A DNA stretch of 26,409 bases from CAYNRG01 sp047973125 (GTDB lineage Bacteria; Bacillota_I; Bacilli_A; Erysipelotrichales; Erysipelotrichaceae). Position 1 is the stretch's first letter; the number at the start of each line of letters is the position of its first letter. Location: assembly GCA_047973125.1 (NCBI GenBank), contig JBKEBK010000010.1:1-26409 (forward strand). The letters are read 5' to 3'. Below the pieces are notes generated by a model. That model had not been told where the DNA came from. It did not search any database and saw only the letters and a list, made by a program, of their open reading frames with translations. The translations under genes were made by a program, and so were the position numbers. Shown piece by piece: positions 1 to 8,085 of the stretch.

Positions 1-1413
1 CCTGATCAAACAATTTACACATGGCGTGGTGCTGAAGTTGATATAATAATTAACTTTGATAAGATTTATCCAGATACTCATACTATATTTTTAAATGAAA
101 ATTATCGTTCTAATAATATTATTTTATCATCAGCAAATTCTTTGATAATGAATAATACAAATCGGATTGAAAAAGATTTATTCACATCAAGAAAGTCTAA
201 TGAATTAATTACTCATTATGTGGCATCTTCTGCACAAAAAGAAGCAATGTGGATTGCTGATAAAATAAGTGAGCTTCATCGTGATAATATTGCATATAAA
301 GAGATTGCAGTATTATATCGCAGTAATTTCTTATCTAGATTAATTGAAAAGGCAGTTATAAATAATGGAATTCCCTATGTAATTTATGGCGGTATTAAGT
401 TCTATGAAAGAGCTGAAATTAAAGATGCGCTAAGTTATTTAAAAGTTATTTTCAATAAGGATGATTTAGCTTTTATGAGAATTATTAATAAACCAAGAAG
501 AGGTATAGGGGAGAGAAGTCTTGATAAGATTTTTGAATTATCACAAAAATATGATATTAAAATGATTGATGTACTTGCTAAGGATGAAGTTAAATTAATT
601 TCAAAAGCAAATAGAGAAGCAGAAAAATTTCTTAATTTGTTTAATAAGTATTATCTTGAAAAAGATAGTATTTCAATTGAGGCACTCTTAATGAATATAT
701 TAAAAGATAGTGGATATTTTAAAATGCTTGAAGATGATACTGAAGATGAACGAATTGCTAATATTATGTCTTTAGTTGAAGATATTAAAGAATTTGAAAA
801 ACACAGTCCTACTGGAACCTTGGATGAGTACTTGCAGATGGTTGCTTTGTATACTGATATCCAGAGTAAAGAAGTGCCTGATTGTATTAAACTTATGACT
901 GTCCACTCGGCAAAGGGATTAGAATTTGATACAGTTTTTATATTAGGAATGTCAGAAGATTTATTTCCAAATGGTCGTAGCTTGAAAGATGGGATAGATG
1001 CTTTAGAAGAAGAGAGAAGATTGGCTTATGTTGCAATTACAAGAGCTAAAAATAGATTGTTTTTAACAGAAAACAATGAATATAACTATATTGGTAAAAC
1101 TACTAATAGAAGCTCACGTTTTATTTATGAAATAGGTAGTGAGTTTCTAAATGAAATTAGTGATGAAGTAATTAATTATAGTATAAAAAAAGAGCGAAAC
1201 TATAACGATATATCACATGATAAAAACTTTAAGAAAAAGGATGCAGAGGAGTCATCAGTTTTTAGAAAAGGTGAAATAGTAGAACATACTAAGTTTGGTC
1301 AAGGACTTGTTATTGAGTATAAGCATGGCTTTGTGAGTGTTGCTTTTAAACATCCAACCGGAATTAGAAAAATTAAGGCTGATCATCCTTCAATTTCAAA
1401 AGTAAAAAAATAG
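1..1413 (+). CDS. pcrA: ATP-dependent DNA helicase PcrA (UvrD/Rep family), 5' end cut off by window edge
   Basis: This is a 3'-to-5' superfamily 1 helicase acting in DNA repair and replication. The reading frame is open from base 1, so the gene starts outside the window and an internal ATG at 142 is not the start. Visible helicase motifs in order are DQTIYTWRGA (motif III region), LNENYRS (motif IV), TVHSAKGLEFDTVFILG (motif V) and EEERRLAYVAITRAK (motif VI with the arginine finger). The last ~50 residues (KGEIVEHTKFGQG onwards) match the Tudor-like PcrA C-terminal domain, which in Bacillus-type proteins contacts RNA polymerase; this separates PcrA from Rep. The stop is at 1411-1413. In many Firmicutes ligA follows directly, but here a carbohydrate island intervenes. 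Confidence 0.96.
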   Translation, partial: PDQTIYTWRGAEVDIIINFDKIYPDTHTIFLNENYRSNNIILSSANSLIMNNTNRIEKDLFTSRKSNELITHYVASSAQKEAMWIADKISELHRDNIAYKEIAVLYRSNFLSRLIEKAVINNGIPYVIYGGIKFYERAEIKDALSYLKVIFNKDDLAFMRIINKPRRGIGERSLDKIFELSQKYDIKMIDVLAKDEVKLISKANREAEKFLNLFNKYYLEKDSISIEALLMNILKDSGYFKMLEDDTEDERIANIMSLVEDIKEFEKHSPTGTLDEYLQMVALYTDIQSKEVPDCIKLMTVHSAKGLEFDTVFILGMSEDLFPNGRSLKDGIDALEEERRLAYVAITRAKNRLFLTENNEYNYIGKTTNRSSRFIYEIGSEFLNEISDEVINYSIKKERNYNDISHDKNFKKKDAEESSVFRKGEIVEHTKFGQGLVIEYKHGFVSVAFKHPTGIRKIKADHPSISKVKK

Positions 1414-1462
1414 GTAAACTACCTTTTTGACTTCAATAATTAGTAGGTAAAAATTAAAATAA

Positions 1463-1494
1463 AAAAAACGCTGGATTAATTTCTAGCGTTTTTT
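1463..1494. terminator. Bidirectional intrinsic terminator between pcrA and kdgK
   Basis: An inverted repeat pairs AAAAAACGCTGGA (1463-1475) with TTCTAGCGTTTTTT (1481-1494), around a short loop at 1476-1481 and with one G-U pair. It is flanked by A-runs on the left and T-runs on the right, so it can end transcription from pcrA (plus) and from the uxu-kdg operon (minus), whose last stop codon is at 1498-1500. A smaller hairpin, AGGTA-aac-TACCT with a T-run (1412-1428), overlaps the pcrA stop. Confidence 0.85.
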
Positions 1495-1497
1495 GTT

Positions 1498-2523
1498 TTA
1501 TCTTTGAACTCTACCAGAGCCATCACCAGCAAGCAGTGTTTCTACTTCTGCAACACTTACTCTATTGTAGTCGCCTTCAATAGTGTGTTTTAGAGCACTT
1601 GCTGCTGTTGCGAATTCAATAGTCTTTTGATTATCAAAATTACTGTTTAGAGCATATATAAGTCCTCCAGCAAATGAGTCTCCTCCACCAACTCGATCAA
1701 CGATGTGTAATGCATATTTTTTAGAGAAGTAAGCTTGATTATCAGCATATAGCATCGCTGCCCAGTTGTTGTCATTAGCGCTAATACTTTCTCTTAAGGT
1801 AATGGCAACTTTAGTGAAACCAAATTTTTCTTGTAGCTGTTTAGCTACACTGATATATCCTTCATGGTTAAGTTCGCCTTGAGTTACATCTGTACTTGCT
1901 GATTTGATGCCAAATACTTTCTCAGCATCTTCTTCATTAGCAATACATACATCAATGTATTTAGCTAATACTGACATTACTTCATTAGCTTTTTCTGTTG
2001 TCCATAATTTTTTACGGAAGTTAAGATCGCAACTTATTGTTACACCATTTGCTTTAGCAGCTTTACAAGCCGCTTCGCATACTTCTGGCATTTCTCCACC
2101 TAATGCTGGAGTAATACCTGTAAAGTGAAACCAATCTACTCCTTTAAAGATTTCATCAAAATTGAAGTCTTTTAAAGTTGCAGTTGCAATAGATGAATGA
2201 GCTCTATCATAGATTACTTTACTAGCTCTTTGAGATGCACCTTTTTCTAAATAATAGATACCAACTCTTTCACCACCTAATGTGATTTTAGAAGTATCGA
2301 CTCCTTGTGCCCTTAAATCTTTAATAGCACCATGTCCAATATCATGATCAGGTAATTTTGTAACAAATGCTGCATCTAAACCGTAGTTTGATAATGATAC
2401 AGCCACATTTGCTTCACCACCACCATAAGTAGCTTCAAAGCTATTTTCTTGCATGAAACGGTAATAACCGTGTGGTGCAAGTCTTAACATAATTTCACCA
2501 AAAGTGATTATTTTCTTACTCAT
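1498..2523 (-). CDS. kdgK: 2-dehydro-3-deoxygluconate kinase (PfkB family)
   Basis: KdgK phosphorylates 2-keto-3-deoxygluconate to KDPG with ATP, the fourth step of cytoplasmic glucuronate breakdown. The 341-residue protein has the PfkB N-terminal glycine-rich motif (GGGEANVAVSLSNYG) and the C-terminal PfkB signature DRVGGGDSFAGGL with the catalytic Asp at about residue 282. It ends in GDGSGRVQR, a tail typical of Firmicutes KdgK. The frame extends 18 codons upstream to 2577, but the ATG at 2521-2523 is preferred: it follows AGGAG at the right distance, aligns with the family N-terminus (MSKKIITFGE) and avoids overlap with kdgA. It is the last gene of the minus-strand operon, 10 bp after kdgA, and ends at a bidirectional terminator. 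Confidence 0.93.
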   Translation of the reverse strand: MSKKIITFGEIMLRLAPHGYYRFMQENSFEATYGGGEANVAVSLSNYGLDAAFVTKLPDHDIGHGAIKDLRAQGVDTSKITLGGERVGIYYLEKGASQRASKVIYDRAHSSIATATLKDFNFDEIFKGVDWFHFTGITPALGGEMPEVCEAACKAAKANGVTISCDLNFRKKLWTTEKANEVMSVLAKYIDVCIANEEDAEKVFGIKSASTDVTQGELNHEGYISVAKQLQEKFGFTKVAITLRESISANDNNWAAMLYADNQAYFSKKYALHIVDRVGGGDSFAGGLIYALNSNFDNQKTIEFATAASALKHTIEGDYNRVSVAEVETLLAGDGSGRVQR

Positions 2524-2533
2524 TAATCTTCTC

Positions 2534-3496
2534 CTATCTTTGAAGTAGGTGAACTGCAAAGCCACCAAATTCTTCATTTAAATATACTGCAACTGTTTTA
2601 TTATTTTTTTCTTTATAAGTATCTTGATTGATAGTAAAACCTTGTTTAATCAAATAAGCTTCAGCTCTTTTTAAGTTATTACAAGCGATGGCTATATGAC
2701 CATTTTTACCTAAGTATGGCTCTTTAACAATTTCAATTTCTTTAGAAACAAAGAATGAGCTATTTCCTTCAGTTTTATCTAAACCAAAAGTTAAACTTAA
2801 TAAGTTAGCTAAGTCTTTTGCTTCTTTTTCATTTTCACCATTTATTCCAATATGAGCTACTTTGAAGTTATGTATTTTTCTTATTGCTGATTTAGTTAAT
2901 TCAGTGATTTTTGGATAATCTTTACTGTTGATATCACTGGCTTTACACATCCAAGTACCGCCACAAGCAATGATCTTATCACTTTGCATATAAGCTTGTA
3001 AGTTATCTTCATTTACACCACCTGTTGGCATAAATTTTATTTGTGGAAATGGTCCACTTAATGCATTAATATAATTTAAACCTCCACTTGCTTCAGCTGG
3101 GAAGAATTTTACATATTTTAAACCTAACTCAATAGCTTGTTCAACATCACTAGGATTAGTACAACCTGGTAAGATTGGAATATTTTTACTTTGACAGTAT
3201 TTAACAATATTTACCTTTAAACCTGGTGAAACAATAAATTGTGCACCAGCCTCAATAGAAGCATCTACTTGCTCAGTAGTAAGAACGGTTCCAGATCCTA
3301 CTAACATATCAGGATATGCAGTTGTTATTGCTTTAATAGCTTCAGCTGCACACTCAGTTCTAAATGTGATTTCAGCAACATCAATACCACCATCAATAAA
3401 TGCTTTAGCAAGTGGCAGGGCATCTTCTACTCTATCAATTTTAACAACAGGAACAACTCCTGCTTCAAATACTCTTGTGTATATATCTTTAGCCAT
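2534..3496 (-). CDS. kdgA: KDPG/KHG aldolase fused to a C-terminal VOC (glyoxalase-like) domain
   Basis: The enzyme cleaves 2-keto-3-deoxy-6-phosphogluconate into pyruvate and glyceraldehyde-3-phosphate, the last step of the pathway. Residues 1-210 are a class I KDPG aldolase: Glu42 in AEITFRT and the Schiff-base Lys130 in KYVKFFPAEASGG correspond to the catalytic pair of the E. coli enzyme, and GCTNPSD and MPTGGV are also present. Residues ~211-320 form an extra domain (KVAHIGING...GHIAIACNNLKRAEAYL...GGFAVHLLQR) that looks like a vicinal-oxygen-chelate fold; the classical aldolase is only ~210 residues. Similar fusions occur in Firmicutes, and the role of the extra domain is not known to me. 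GGGAG precedes the start, which lies 2 bp after uxaC. Confidence 0.93.
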   Translation of the reverse strand: MAKDIYTRVFEAGVVPVVKIDRVEDALPLAKAFIDGGIDVAEITFRTECAAEAIKAITTAYPDMLVGSGTVLTTEQVDASIEAGAQFIVSPGLKVNIVKYCQSKNIPILPGCTNPSDVEQAIELGLKYVKFFPAEASGGLNYINALSGPFPQIKFMPTGGVNEDNLQAYMQSDKIIACGGTWMCKASDINSKDYPKITELTKSAIRKIHNFKVAHIGINGENEKEAKDLANLLSLTFGLDKTEGNSSFFVSKEIEIVKEPYLGKNGHIAIACNNLKRAEAYLIKQGFTINQDTYKEKNNKTVAVYLNEEFGGFAVHLLQR

Positions 3497-3498
3497 AA

Positions 3499-4905
3499 TT
3501 ATTTACTCCCTTCATAGTTAAAGTAATTAACATTATTTTTATAACAAATTTCATGCATAATAGATTTTAATAATTCTTTATCATTAGGGAATTCACCATC
3601 TTCTACCAAAGTGCCAATATAATTAGCAAGAATTCTTCTGAAGTATTCATGTCTTACAAATGATAAGAAACTACGAGAATCTGTCAGCATACCTACAAAT
3701 AATCTTAATGAACCTAAGACACTTAAAACTTTTAGTTGTTGTTCCATGCCGTATTTTTGATCACCGAACCACCAAGCTGAACCAAATTGGATTAAGCCTT
3801 TAGTAGGTCCTCTTTGGTATGAGTTAGCTAATGCAGCAAGAGCATAATTTTCTCTTGGGTTTAAATTGTATAATAAAATTTTACCGATATTATCAGAAGC
3901 TGATAAGTTAGTTAAGAATTTTCCTAAATCAGAGATGAAGTTATAATCTGAAATAGCATCACAACCAGCATCTGTGCCATAAGTGTTAAGTATTTGCTTA
4001 TTTACATCTCTTAAGGCCCCAATATGTAATTGGCTTGCCCAGTCTCTTTGATGATATTCACAAAATAGAAACTCAAGTAAATTGGACTGTAATTTAGTTA
4101 TCTCATCTAAAGAAATTTTTGCCCCACTAACTAATTTAGTGAAGTACTCAGCACAAGATGTATCATCACTTTCAGTGTATTTAAATTCACTAATTCCGTG
4201 ATCACTTATTCTACATCCGACACTTTCAAAATAATCAAGTCTTAGTTTTAGGGCTTTCTTTAATGAATCTAGGGTATCTATTTTAAATTCTACGCAATTT
4301 TCTAAGTCTTTTAGGATGTCTAGATAGTTATCGCTAATTATGATGAATCTATCTGGTCTAAATGTTGGCAAAACCATTAAATCAATTGAAGCATCTGCTT
4401 TAATTAATTTATGAAATTTTAAATCTGAGCAGATATCATCAGTAGTACCAATCATTTTAACATTCATATTTTCTAAAATAGTTCTTACATCTAAGTTGCC
4501 TTTTTCGATTTCTTGATTAGCTCTATTATAAATATCTTCAGCATTTCTTTCAGTAAGGATATCATCAATACCAAATAGTCTTTTAAGCTCTAAGTGTGAC
4601 CAATGATATAAAGGGTTTCCAATAGAATAATCTAGTGCTTTAGCATAGGCTTTAAACTTACCTAAGTCATCACCATCTCCAGTAACATATTTTTCATCAA
4701 TACCAACTGTACGCATTTGACGCCATTTGTAATGGTCCCAATATAGCCAAGCTTCACTTATATTTTTAAATCTTTTATTTTCGTAAATTTCTTCAGCACT
4801 TAAATGTGAGTGATAATCATAGATAGGATCATCTTTACACTCTTCATATAATTCAATGGCCACGGAATTACTTAATAGGAAATCATCAGCTAAGAATTTC
4901 CTCAT
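3499..4905 (-). CDS. uxaC: Glucuronate isomerase
   Basis: UxaC isomerises D-glucuronate to D-fructuronate (and galacturonate to tagaturonate), the entry step of the pathway, in the cytoplasm. The 468-residue length matches the family. The N-terminus is diagnostic: FLADDFLLSN, then DYHSHLSAEEI with the metal-binding His32-x-His34, then WLYWDHYKWRQMR. The C-terminal part carries LTDSRSFLSFVRHEYFRR, the conserved family block that ends near the active site. The gene is in tight operon spacing, 2 bp after uxuB. Its ribosome site GGAG lies inside the last codons of uxuB, suggesting translational coupling. Confidence 0.96.
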   Translation of the reverse strand: MRKFLADDFLLSNSVAIELYEECKDDPIYDYHSHLSAEEIYENKRFKNISEAWLYWDHYKWRQMRTVGIDEKYVTGDGDDLGKFKAYAKALDYSIGNPLYHWSHLELKRLFGIDDILTERNAEDIYNRANQEIEKGNLDVRTILENMNVKMIGTTDDICSDLKFHKLIKADASIDLMVLPTFRPDRFIIISDNYLDILKDLENCVEFKIDTLDSLKKALKLRLDYFESVGCRISDHGISEFKYTESDDTSCAEYFTKLVSGAKISLDEITKLQSNLLEFLFCEYHQRDWASQLHIGALRDVNKQILNTYGTDAGCDAISDYNFISDLGKFLTNLSASDNIGKILLYNLNPRENYALAALANSYQRGPTKGLIQFGSAWWFGDQKYGMEQQLKVLSVLGSLRLFVGMLTDSRSFLSFVRHEYFRRILANYIGTLVEDGEFPNDKELLKSIMHEICYKNNVNYFNYEGSK

Positions 4906-4907
4906 AA

Positions 4908-5747
4908 CTAAACTCCACTATAAGCGCTAAAGCCACCATCGATTGCTAAGACAACACCGGTGATAAAGCTAGCTTTCTTGCTGTCTAATAAGAACAGGGA
5001 AGCATCAACGATCTCTTCTTTTTCACCGAATCTATTCATTGGTGTATTACGTAAGATTTTAGCACTTCTTTCTGTGAAACTACCATCAGGATTCATTAAT
5101 AATTTTTCATTTTGTGTTGTTATAAAGAAACCAGGAGCAATTGCATTTACTCTAATATTAGTTGTAGCAAAGTGAACAGCTAACCATTGAGTAAAATTAC
5201 TTACTGCTGATTTAGCCCCAGAGTAAGCTGGAATTTTTGTTAATGGTGTAAAAGCATTCATTGAAGAAACATTTAAAATTGAAGCTTCATCTTTTTCTAC
5301 CATATCTACTGCAAATACTTGAGTTGGTAATAAAGTACCAATAAAGTTTAAGTCCATAACGAATTGGAAACCATCTTGATCTAAGTCAAAGAAAGTTTTA
5401 ATTTTTGAATCATTTAAACCTTTAATATCAAATTGTTCTTGATCGGTAGTTCCTTTTGGATGGTTACCACCAGCACCATTGATTAAGATATCAACACTTC
5501 CCAGTTTTTCATTTACTATCTTTTTAGCTAATTCTAAGTTATCTTTCTTTAAAACATTAGCAACAACACCAATTGCACTATAACCTTGATCAACTAAATT
5601 TTTCTCAGCTGTTTTTACTTCTTTTTCATCAAGTGATAACATCGCAACTTTAGCACCTTGAGCGCAAAGTTTTTCACAGACTGGATATAGTAAAATTCCA
5701 CTACCACCTGTAACTACGACAACTTTATCTTTAAAATTTGTACTCAT
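4908..5747 (-). CDS. uxuB: SDR-type fructuronate reductase / D-mannonate oxidoreductase
   Basis: This is a 279-residue short-chain dehydrogenase/reductase with the Rossmann glycine motif TGGSGIL (13-19), NGAGGNHP (90-97), the active-site serine region NVSSMNAF (159-166) and catalytic Tyr175-x3-Lys179 (YSGAK). In the B. subtilis YjmF/UxuB type, D-fructuronate is reduced to D-mannonate with NAD(P)H. The position between uxuA and uxaC makes this assignment strong, because no long-chain UxuB is present and the step is otherwise missing. Its ATG overlaps the uxuA stop by one base (TAATG at 5745-5749), implying coupled translation. Substrate identity rests on context plus family likeness. Confidence 0.92.
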   Translation of the reverse strand: MSTNFKDKVVVVTGGSGILLYPVCEKLCAQGAKVAMLSLDEKEVKTAEKNLVDQGYSAIGVVANVLKKDNLELAKKIVNEKLGSVDILINGAGGNHPKGTTDQEQFDIKGLNDSKIKTFFDLDQDGFQFVMDLNFIGTLLPTQVFAVDMVEKDEASILNVSSMNAFTPLTKIPAYSGAKSAVSNFTQWLAVHFATTNIRVNAIAPGFFITTQNEKLLMNPDGSFTERSAKILRNTPMNRFGEKEEIVDASLFLLDSKKASFITGVVLAIDGGFSAYSGV

Positions 5748-6796
5748 TATTTGTTCTCCTTACTTTTTGTAATTGCTTCTTTAAGTCCTTCTATGTATGT
5801 TGCGCCTAAGGCTCTATCATATAAACCATAGCCCGGCTTTCCAGTTTCACCCCAAATCATTCTACCGTGATCTGGACGATAATAGCCATCAAAACCATAG
5901 TCTAAATATGCTTTAGTTAATTCATAAAAATCAACATCACCAAATTTTGATGGATGTGCTGTTTCATTGAAACTAGTAGTTCCATAATTTTTAACATTAC
6001 GCACATGAGCAAAATGAATTCTGTTTTTCTTTCCGCCAAAATATTTAACCATTTCTACTACATCGTTCGTATTAACACAACCAAGAGATCCAGTACATAA
6101 TGTTAATCCATTACTTGGTGAATCAACGATATTAATAAATCTTTCTAAATTCTTGAAGTTTGTAATAATACGAGGAATTCCAAAGATATCAAATGGTGGA
6201 TCATCAGGATGGATTGCCATCTTGACGCCACATTCCTCGGCAACTGGAATAATTGCTTTAATGAAGTATTCTAAGTTATTCCATAATTCTTCATGACTTA
6301 AATTGTTGTAGAAATCAATTAATTCAACCATTTCTTCTTTTGAATATGAAGAATCCCAACCTGGTAGTGACAATGTTTTTGGATCTAATTTAGCTACTTC
6401 TTTCTCATCGAAGATTAATGAAGTAGAATTATCTTCATTTACAAATTCTAAATTACTTCTTGTCCAGTCAAAGACTGGCATAAAGTTATAACAAATAGTA
6501 TCAATCCCATTTTCTGCTAGATTTCTTATTGTTTGTTTGTAGTTTTCAATATATTTATCTCTAGTGTCTTTTCCCATTTTAATATCTTCATGTACTGGTA
6601 CACTCTCGATAACACCTACTTTTAAACCGTTTGCTTCAATTTCATCTTTTAATTTTTTTATTCTATCTGTTGGCCAAACCTCTCCAACTGGTATGTCATA
6701 GATAGCTGTAACAATTGCTTCCATATTTGGTATTTGACGAATGTATTCCAAGCTGATTGGGTCGCTTTCGCCATACCATCTAAATGATAATTTCAT
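5747..6796 (-). CDS. uxuA: Mannonate dehydratase
   Basis: UxuA dehydrates D-mannonate to 2-keto-3-deoxy-D-gluconate. The 349-residue protein shows the family N-terminus MKLSFRWYGESDPISLEYIRQ and a TIM-barrel with the expected metal ligands: His196 in MAIHPDDPP, Cys234 in LCTGSLG, a His in RIHFAHVRN (261-264) and Asp309 in YRPDHGRMIWGE. It is the promoter-proximal gene of the five-gene minus-strand operon uxuA-uxuB-uxaC-kdgA-kdgK. AAGGAGGAG stands just before the ATG, and a near-consensus promoter with an upstream palindrome lies in the divergent intergenic region shared with the ROK regulator. Confidence 0.96.
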   Translation of the reverse strand: MKLSFRWYGESDPISLEYIRQIPNMEAIVTAIYDIPVGEVWPTDRIKKLKDEIEANGLKVGVIESVPVHEDIKMGKDTRDKYIENYKQTIRNLAENGIDTICYNFMPVFDWTRSNLEFVNEDNSTSLIFDEKEVAKLDPKTLSLPGWDSSYSKEEMVELIDFYNNLSHEELWNNLEYFIKAIIPVAEECGVKMAIHPDDPPFDIFGIPRIITNFKNLERFINIVDSPSNGLTLCTGSLGCVNTNDVVEMVKYFGGKKNRIHFAHVRNVKNYGTTSFNETAHPSKFGDVDFYELTKAYLDYGFDGYYRPDHGRMIWGETGKPGYGLYDRALGATYIEGLKEAITKSKENK

Positions 6797-6824
6797 AACT
6801 CCTCCTTGATGTATTTATACTCAC

Positions 6825-6853
6825 ATTATAACAAAGCTAATTGTCACGGTCAA
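6825..6853 (-). promoter_or_regulatory. Sigma-A-type promoter of the uxuA operon
   Basis: On the minus strand, TTGACC (6853-6848) and TATAAT (6830-6825) are separated by exactly 17 bp. The expected start of transcription is near 6818, giving a leader of about 20 nt before the uxuA ATG. Confidence 0.88.
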
Positions 6854-6862
6854 ACAAAAAGC

Positions 6863-6877
6863 GTTTAAATTTTAAAC
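6863..6877. promoter_or_regulatory. 15-bp perfect palindromic operator, uxuA/ROK divergent region
   Basis: GTTTAAATTTTAAAC is a perfect inverted repeat (7+1+7). It is the exact reverse complement of the site at 13524-13538 and resembles the one at 13390-13404. Its centre (6870) is 17 bp upstream of the uxuA -35 box, and its right end is 1 bp before the ROK gene's -35 box. The divergent ROK regulator is the leading candidate for the binding protein, since ROK repressors such as XylR use AT-rich palindromes. That link is an inference. Confidence 0.7.
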
Positions 6878-6878
6878 A

Positions 6879-6906
6879 TTGTTTTACTATTTTATTATGA
6901 TATAAT
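6879..6906 (+). promoter_or_regulatory. Promoter of the ROK regulator gene
   Basis: TTGTTT (6879-6884), a 16-bp spacer and TATAAT (6901-6906) preceded by TGA, an extended -10 element. The palindrome at 6863-6877 abuts the -35 box, suggesting autoregulation. Confidence 0.7.
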
Positions 6907-6935
6907 ATTTACAACTTAGGTGTGGAGGAAATAAA

Positions 6936-8084
6936 ATGTTAAAACCGTTAGAATTAAATCATAATTGCATAGACATAATTGAATGCGTAATTAAAAGTGG
7001 TAATATATCCCAAAATGAAATAGCTAATAGAACTGGAATAAATCGTTCAATAGTTTCAAAAGAAATGATTAATCTTAAGAGTCTAAATTTAATTAATGTT
7101 AATCAATCAAAGAATAGAAATGTAATCAGTTTTAATCATCATTTTGCCAATACTATAATAATAGAAATTGATAGATTTTATATCCATGCCTTTTTAAATT
7201 CGGCATTAGGATATAATATCAAGAAGGATTCACATAAAATAGATGTTTTAGATGTCGTTACTTTATTTTCTAAGTTAGAGTTTATCATTGATGATTTTAT
7301 TGATCAATCCCAAGTTGACATCATTGGTATTGGTGTTGCAGTTCATGGTATTGTTGATAAACAACATTCAATTAGATTTGCCCCAAATACTGACTGGAAT
7401 GATTTAAACTTAAAAACAGCATTAGAAAATAAATATAATATCTTTACAACTGTGGTAAATGTTGCCAATGTTACAGCGGTAAGTGAGAGTGTTATTGCTG
7501 ATTTAGGTAAGGATTCACTTCTTTCAGTAACAGTGCACTCAGGAGTTGGATCAGGCTTTGTTTTTGATAATCGATTATTCATTGGAGATAATGGTTATTC
7601 TTTAGAGTTAGGGCATTTTAATTTGTTAAATCATAATAAGCCTTGTTCATGTGGTTCTAAAGGTTGTTTAGAAACAGAGATTGCATATCCACAATTGATT
7701 GATCAAATGAGTGAGCTAGGCATAGAAGATCCTTCTATTGATAAATTAGTTCAACTATATAACCTGAATGATGAAAAAGCTTTAACTGTCTATAATAACT
7801 ATCTTAATTATTTAGCTTATGGCTTAAAGAATTTATTCTTAATCGTTGATCCTGCTATTATTAAAATAAATTGTCAGATTTTACAACAAATTCCAAAATC
7901 GATTGAAATATTAAAAACAAAAATATACTCACCAATAATAAAATACAAAGATTTATCGGTATCCAATCTAAATTCTGCTACTAGAGTATTTGGTTTATCT
8001 ATAATTTTATGTCAAGGCTATTTAGGTTTAAGTGGTGTTAATCTTTATACTTCAAAAGATGAATTATTAATATCTTATAAATAA
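6936..8084 (+). CDS. ROK-family transcriptional regulator (NagC/XylR type), predicted glucuronate regulator
   Basis: The 382-residue protein has an N-terminal winged helix-turn-helix (~residues 8-60, SQNEIANRTGINRSIVSKEMINL) and a C-terminal ROK domain. The ROK zinc motif is clear: ELGHF (His227) and CSCGSKGCLE (Cys237, Cys239, Cys244). The usual kinase catalytic Asp motif (N-D-x-N) reads NVANV near residue 175, and no glycine-rich ATP loop is seen near residue 75, so it is probably a sensor and not a sugar kinase. It is divergent from uxuA with a shared palindrome between them, so control of the glucuronate genes is likely. The effector could be glucuronate, fructuronate or a glucuronide, which the sequence cannot tell. 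TGGAGGA precedes the ATG. It is convergent with the AraC gene with 1 bp between stop codons. Confidence 0.9.
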   Translation: MLKPLELNHNCIDIIECVIKSGNISQNEIANRTGINRSIVSKEMINLKSLNLINVNQSKNRNVISFNHHFANTIIIEIDRFYIHAFLNSALGYNIKKDSHKIDVLDVVTLFSKLEFIIDDFIDQSQVDIIGIGVAVHGIVDKQHSIRFAPNTDWNDLNLKTALENKYNIFTTVVNVANVTAVSESVIADLGKDSLLSVTVHSGVGSGFVFDNRLFIGDNGYSLELGHFNLLNHNKPCSCGSKGCLETEIAYPQLIDQMSELGIEDPSIDKLVQLYNLNDEKALTVYNNYLNYLAYGLKNLFLIVDPAIIKINCQILQQIPKSIEILKTKIYSPIIKYKDLSVSNLNSATRVFGLSIILCQGYLGLSGVNLYTSKDELLISYK

Positions 8085-8085
8085 A

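Noticed and set aside
142..1413. ATG at 142 as the start of pcrA
   Set aside because: The same frame is open to base 1 and encodes the helicase motifs DQTIYTWRGA and LNENYRS upstream of this codon.
6851..6870. A cre site in the uxuA/ROK intergenic region (AAACGCTTTT on the minus strand)
   Set aside because: It breaks the cre consensus at two fixed positions and overlaps the better-supported palindrome, so I do not call it separately.
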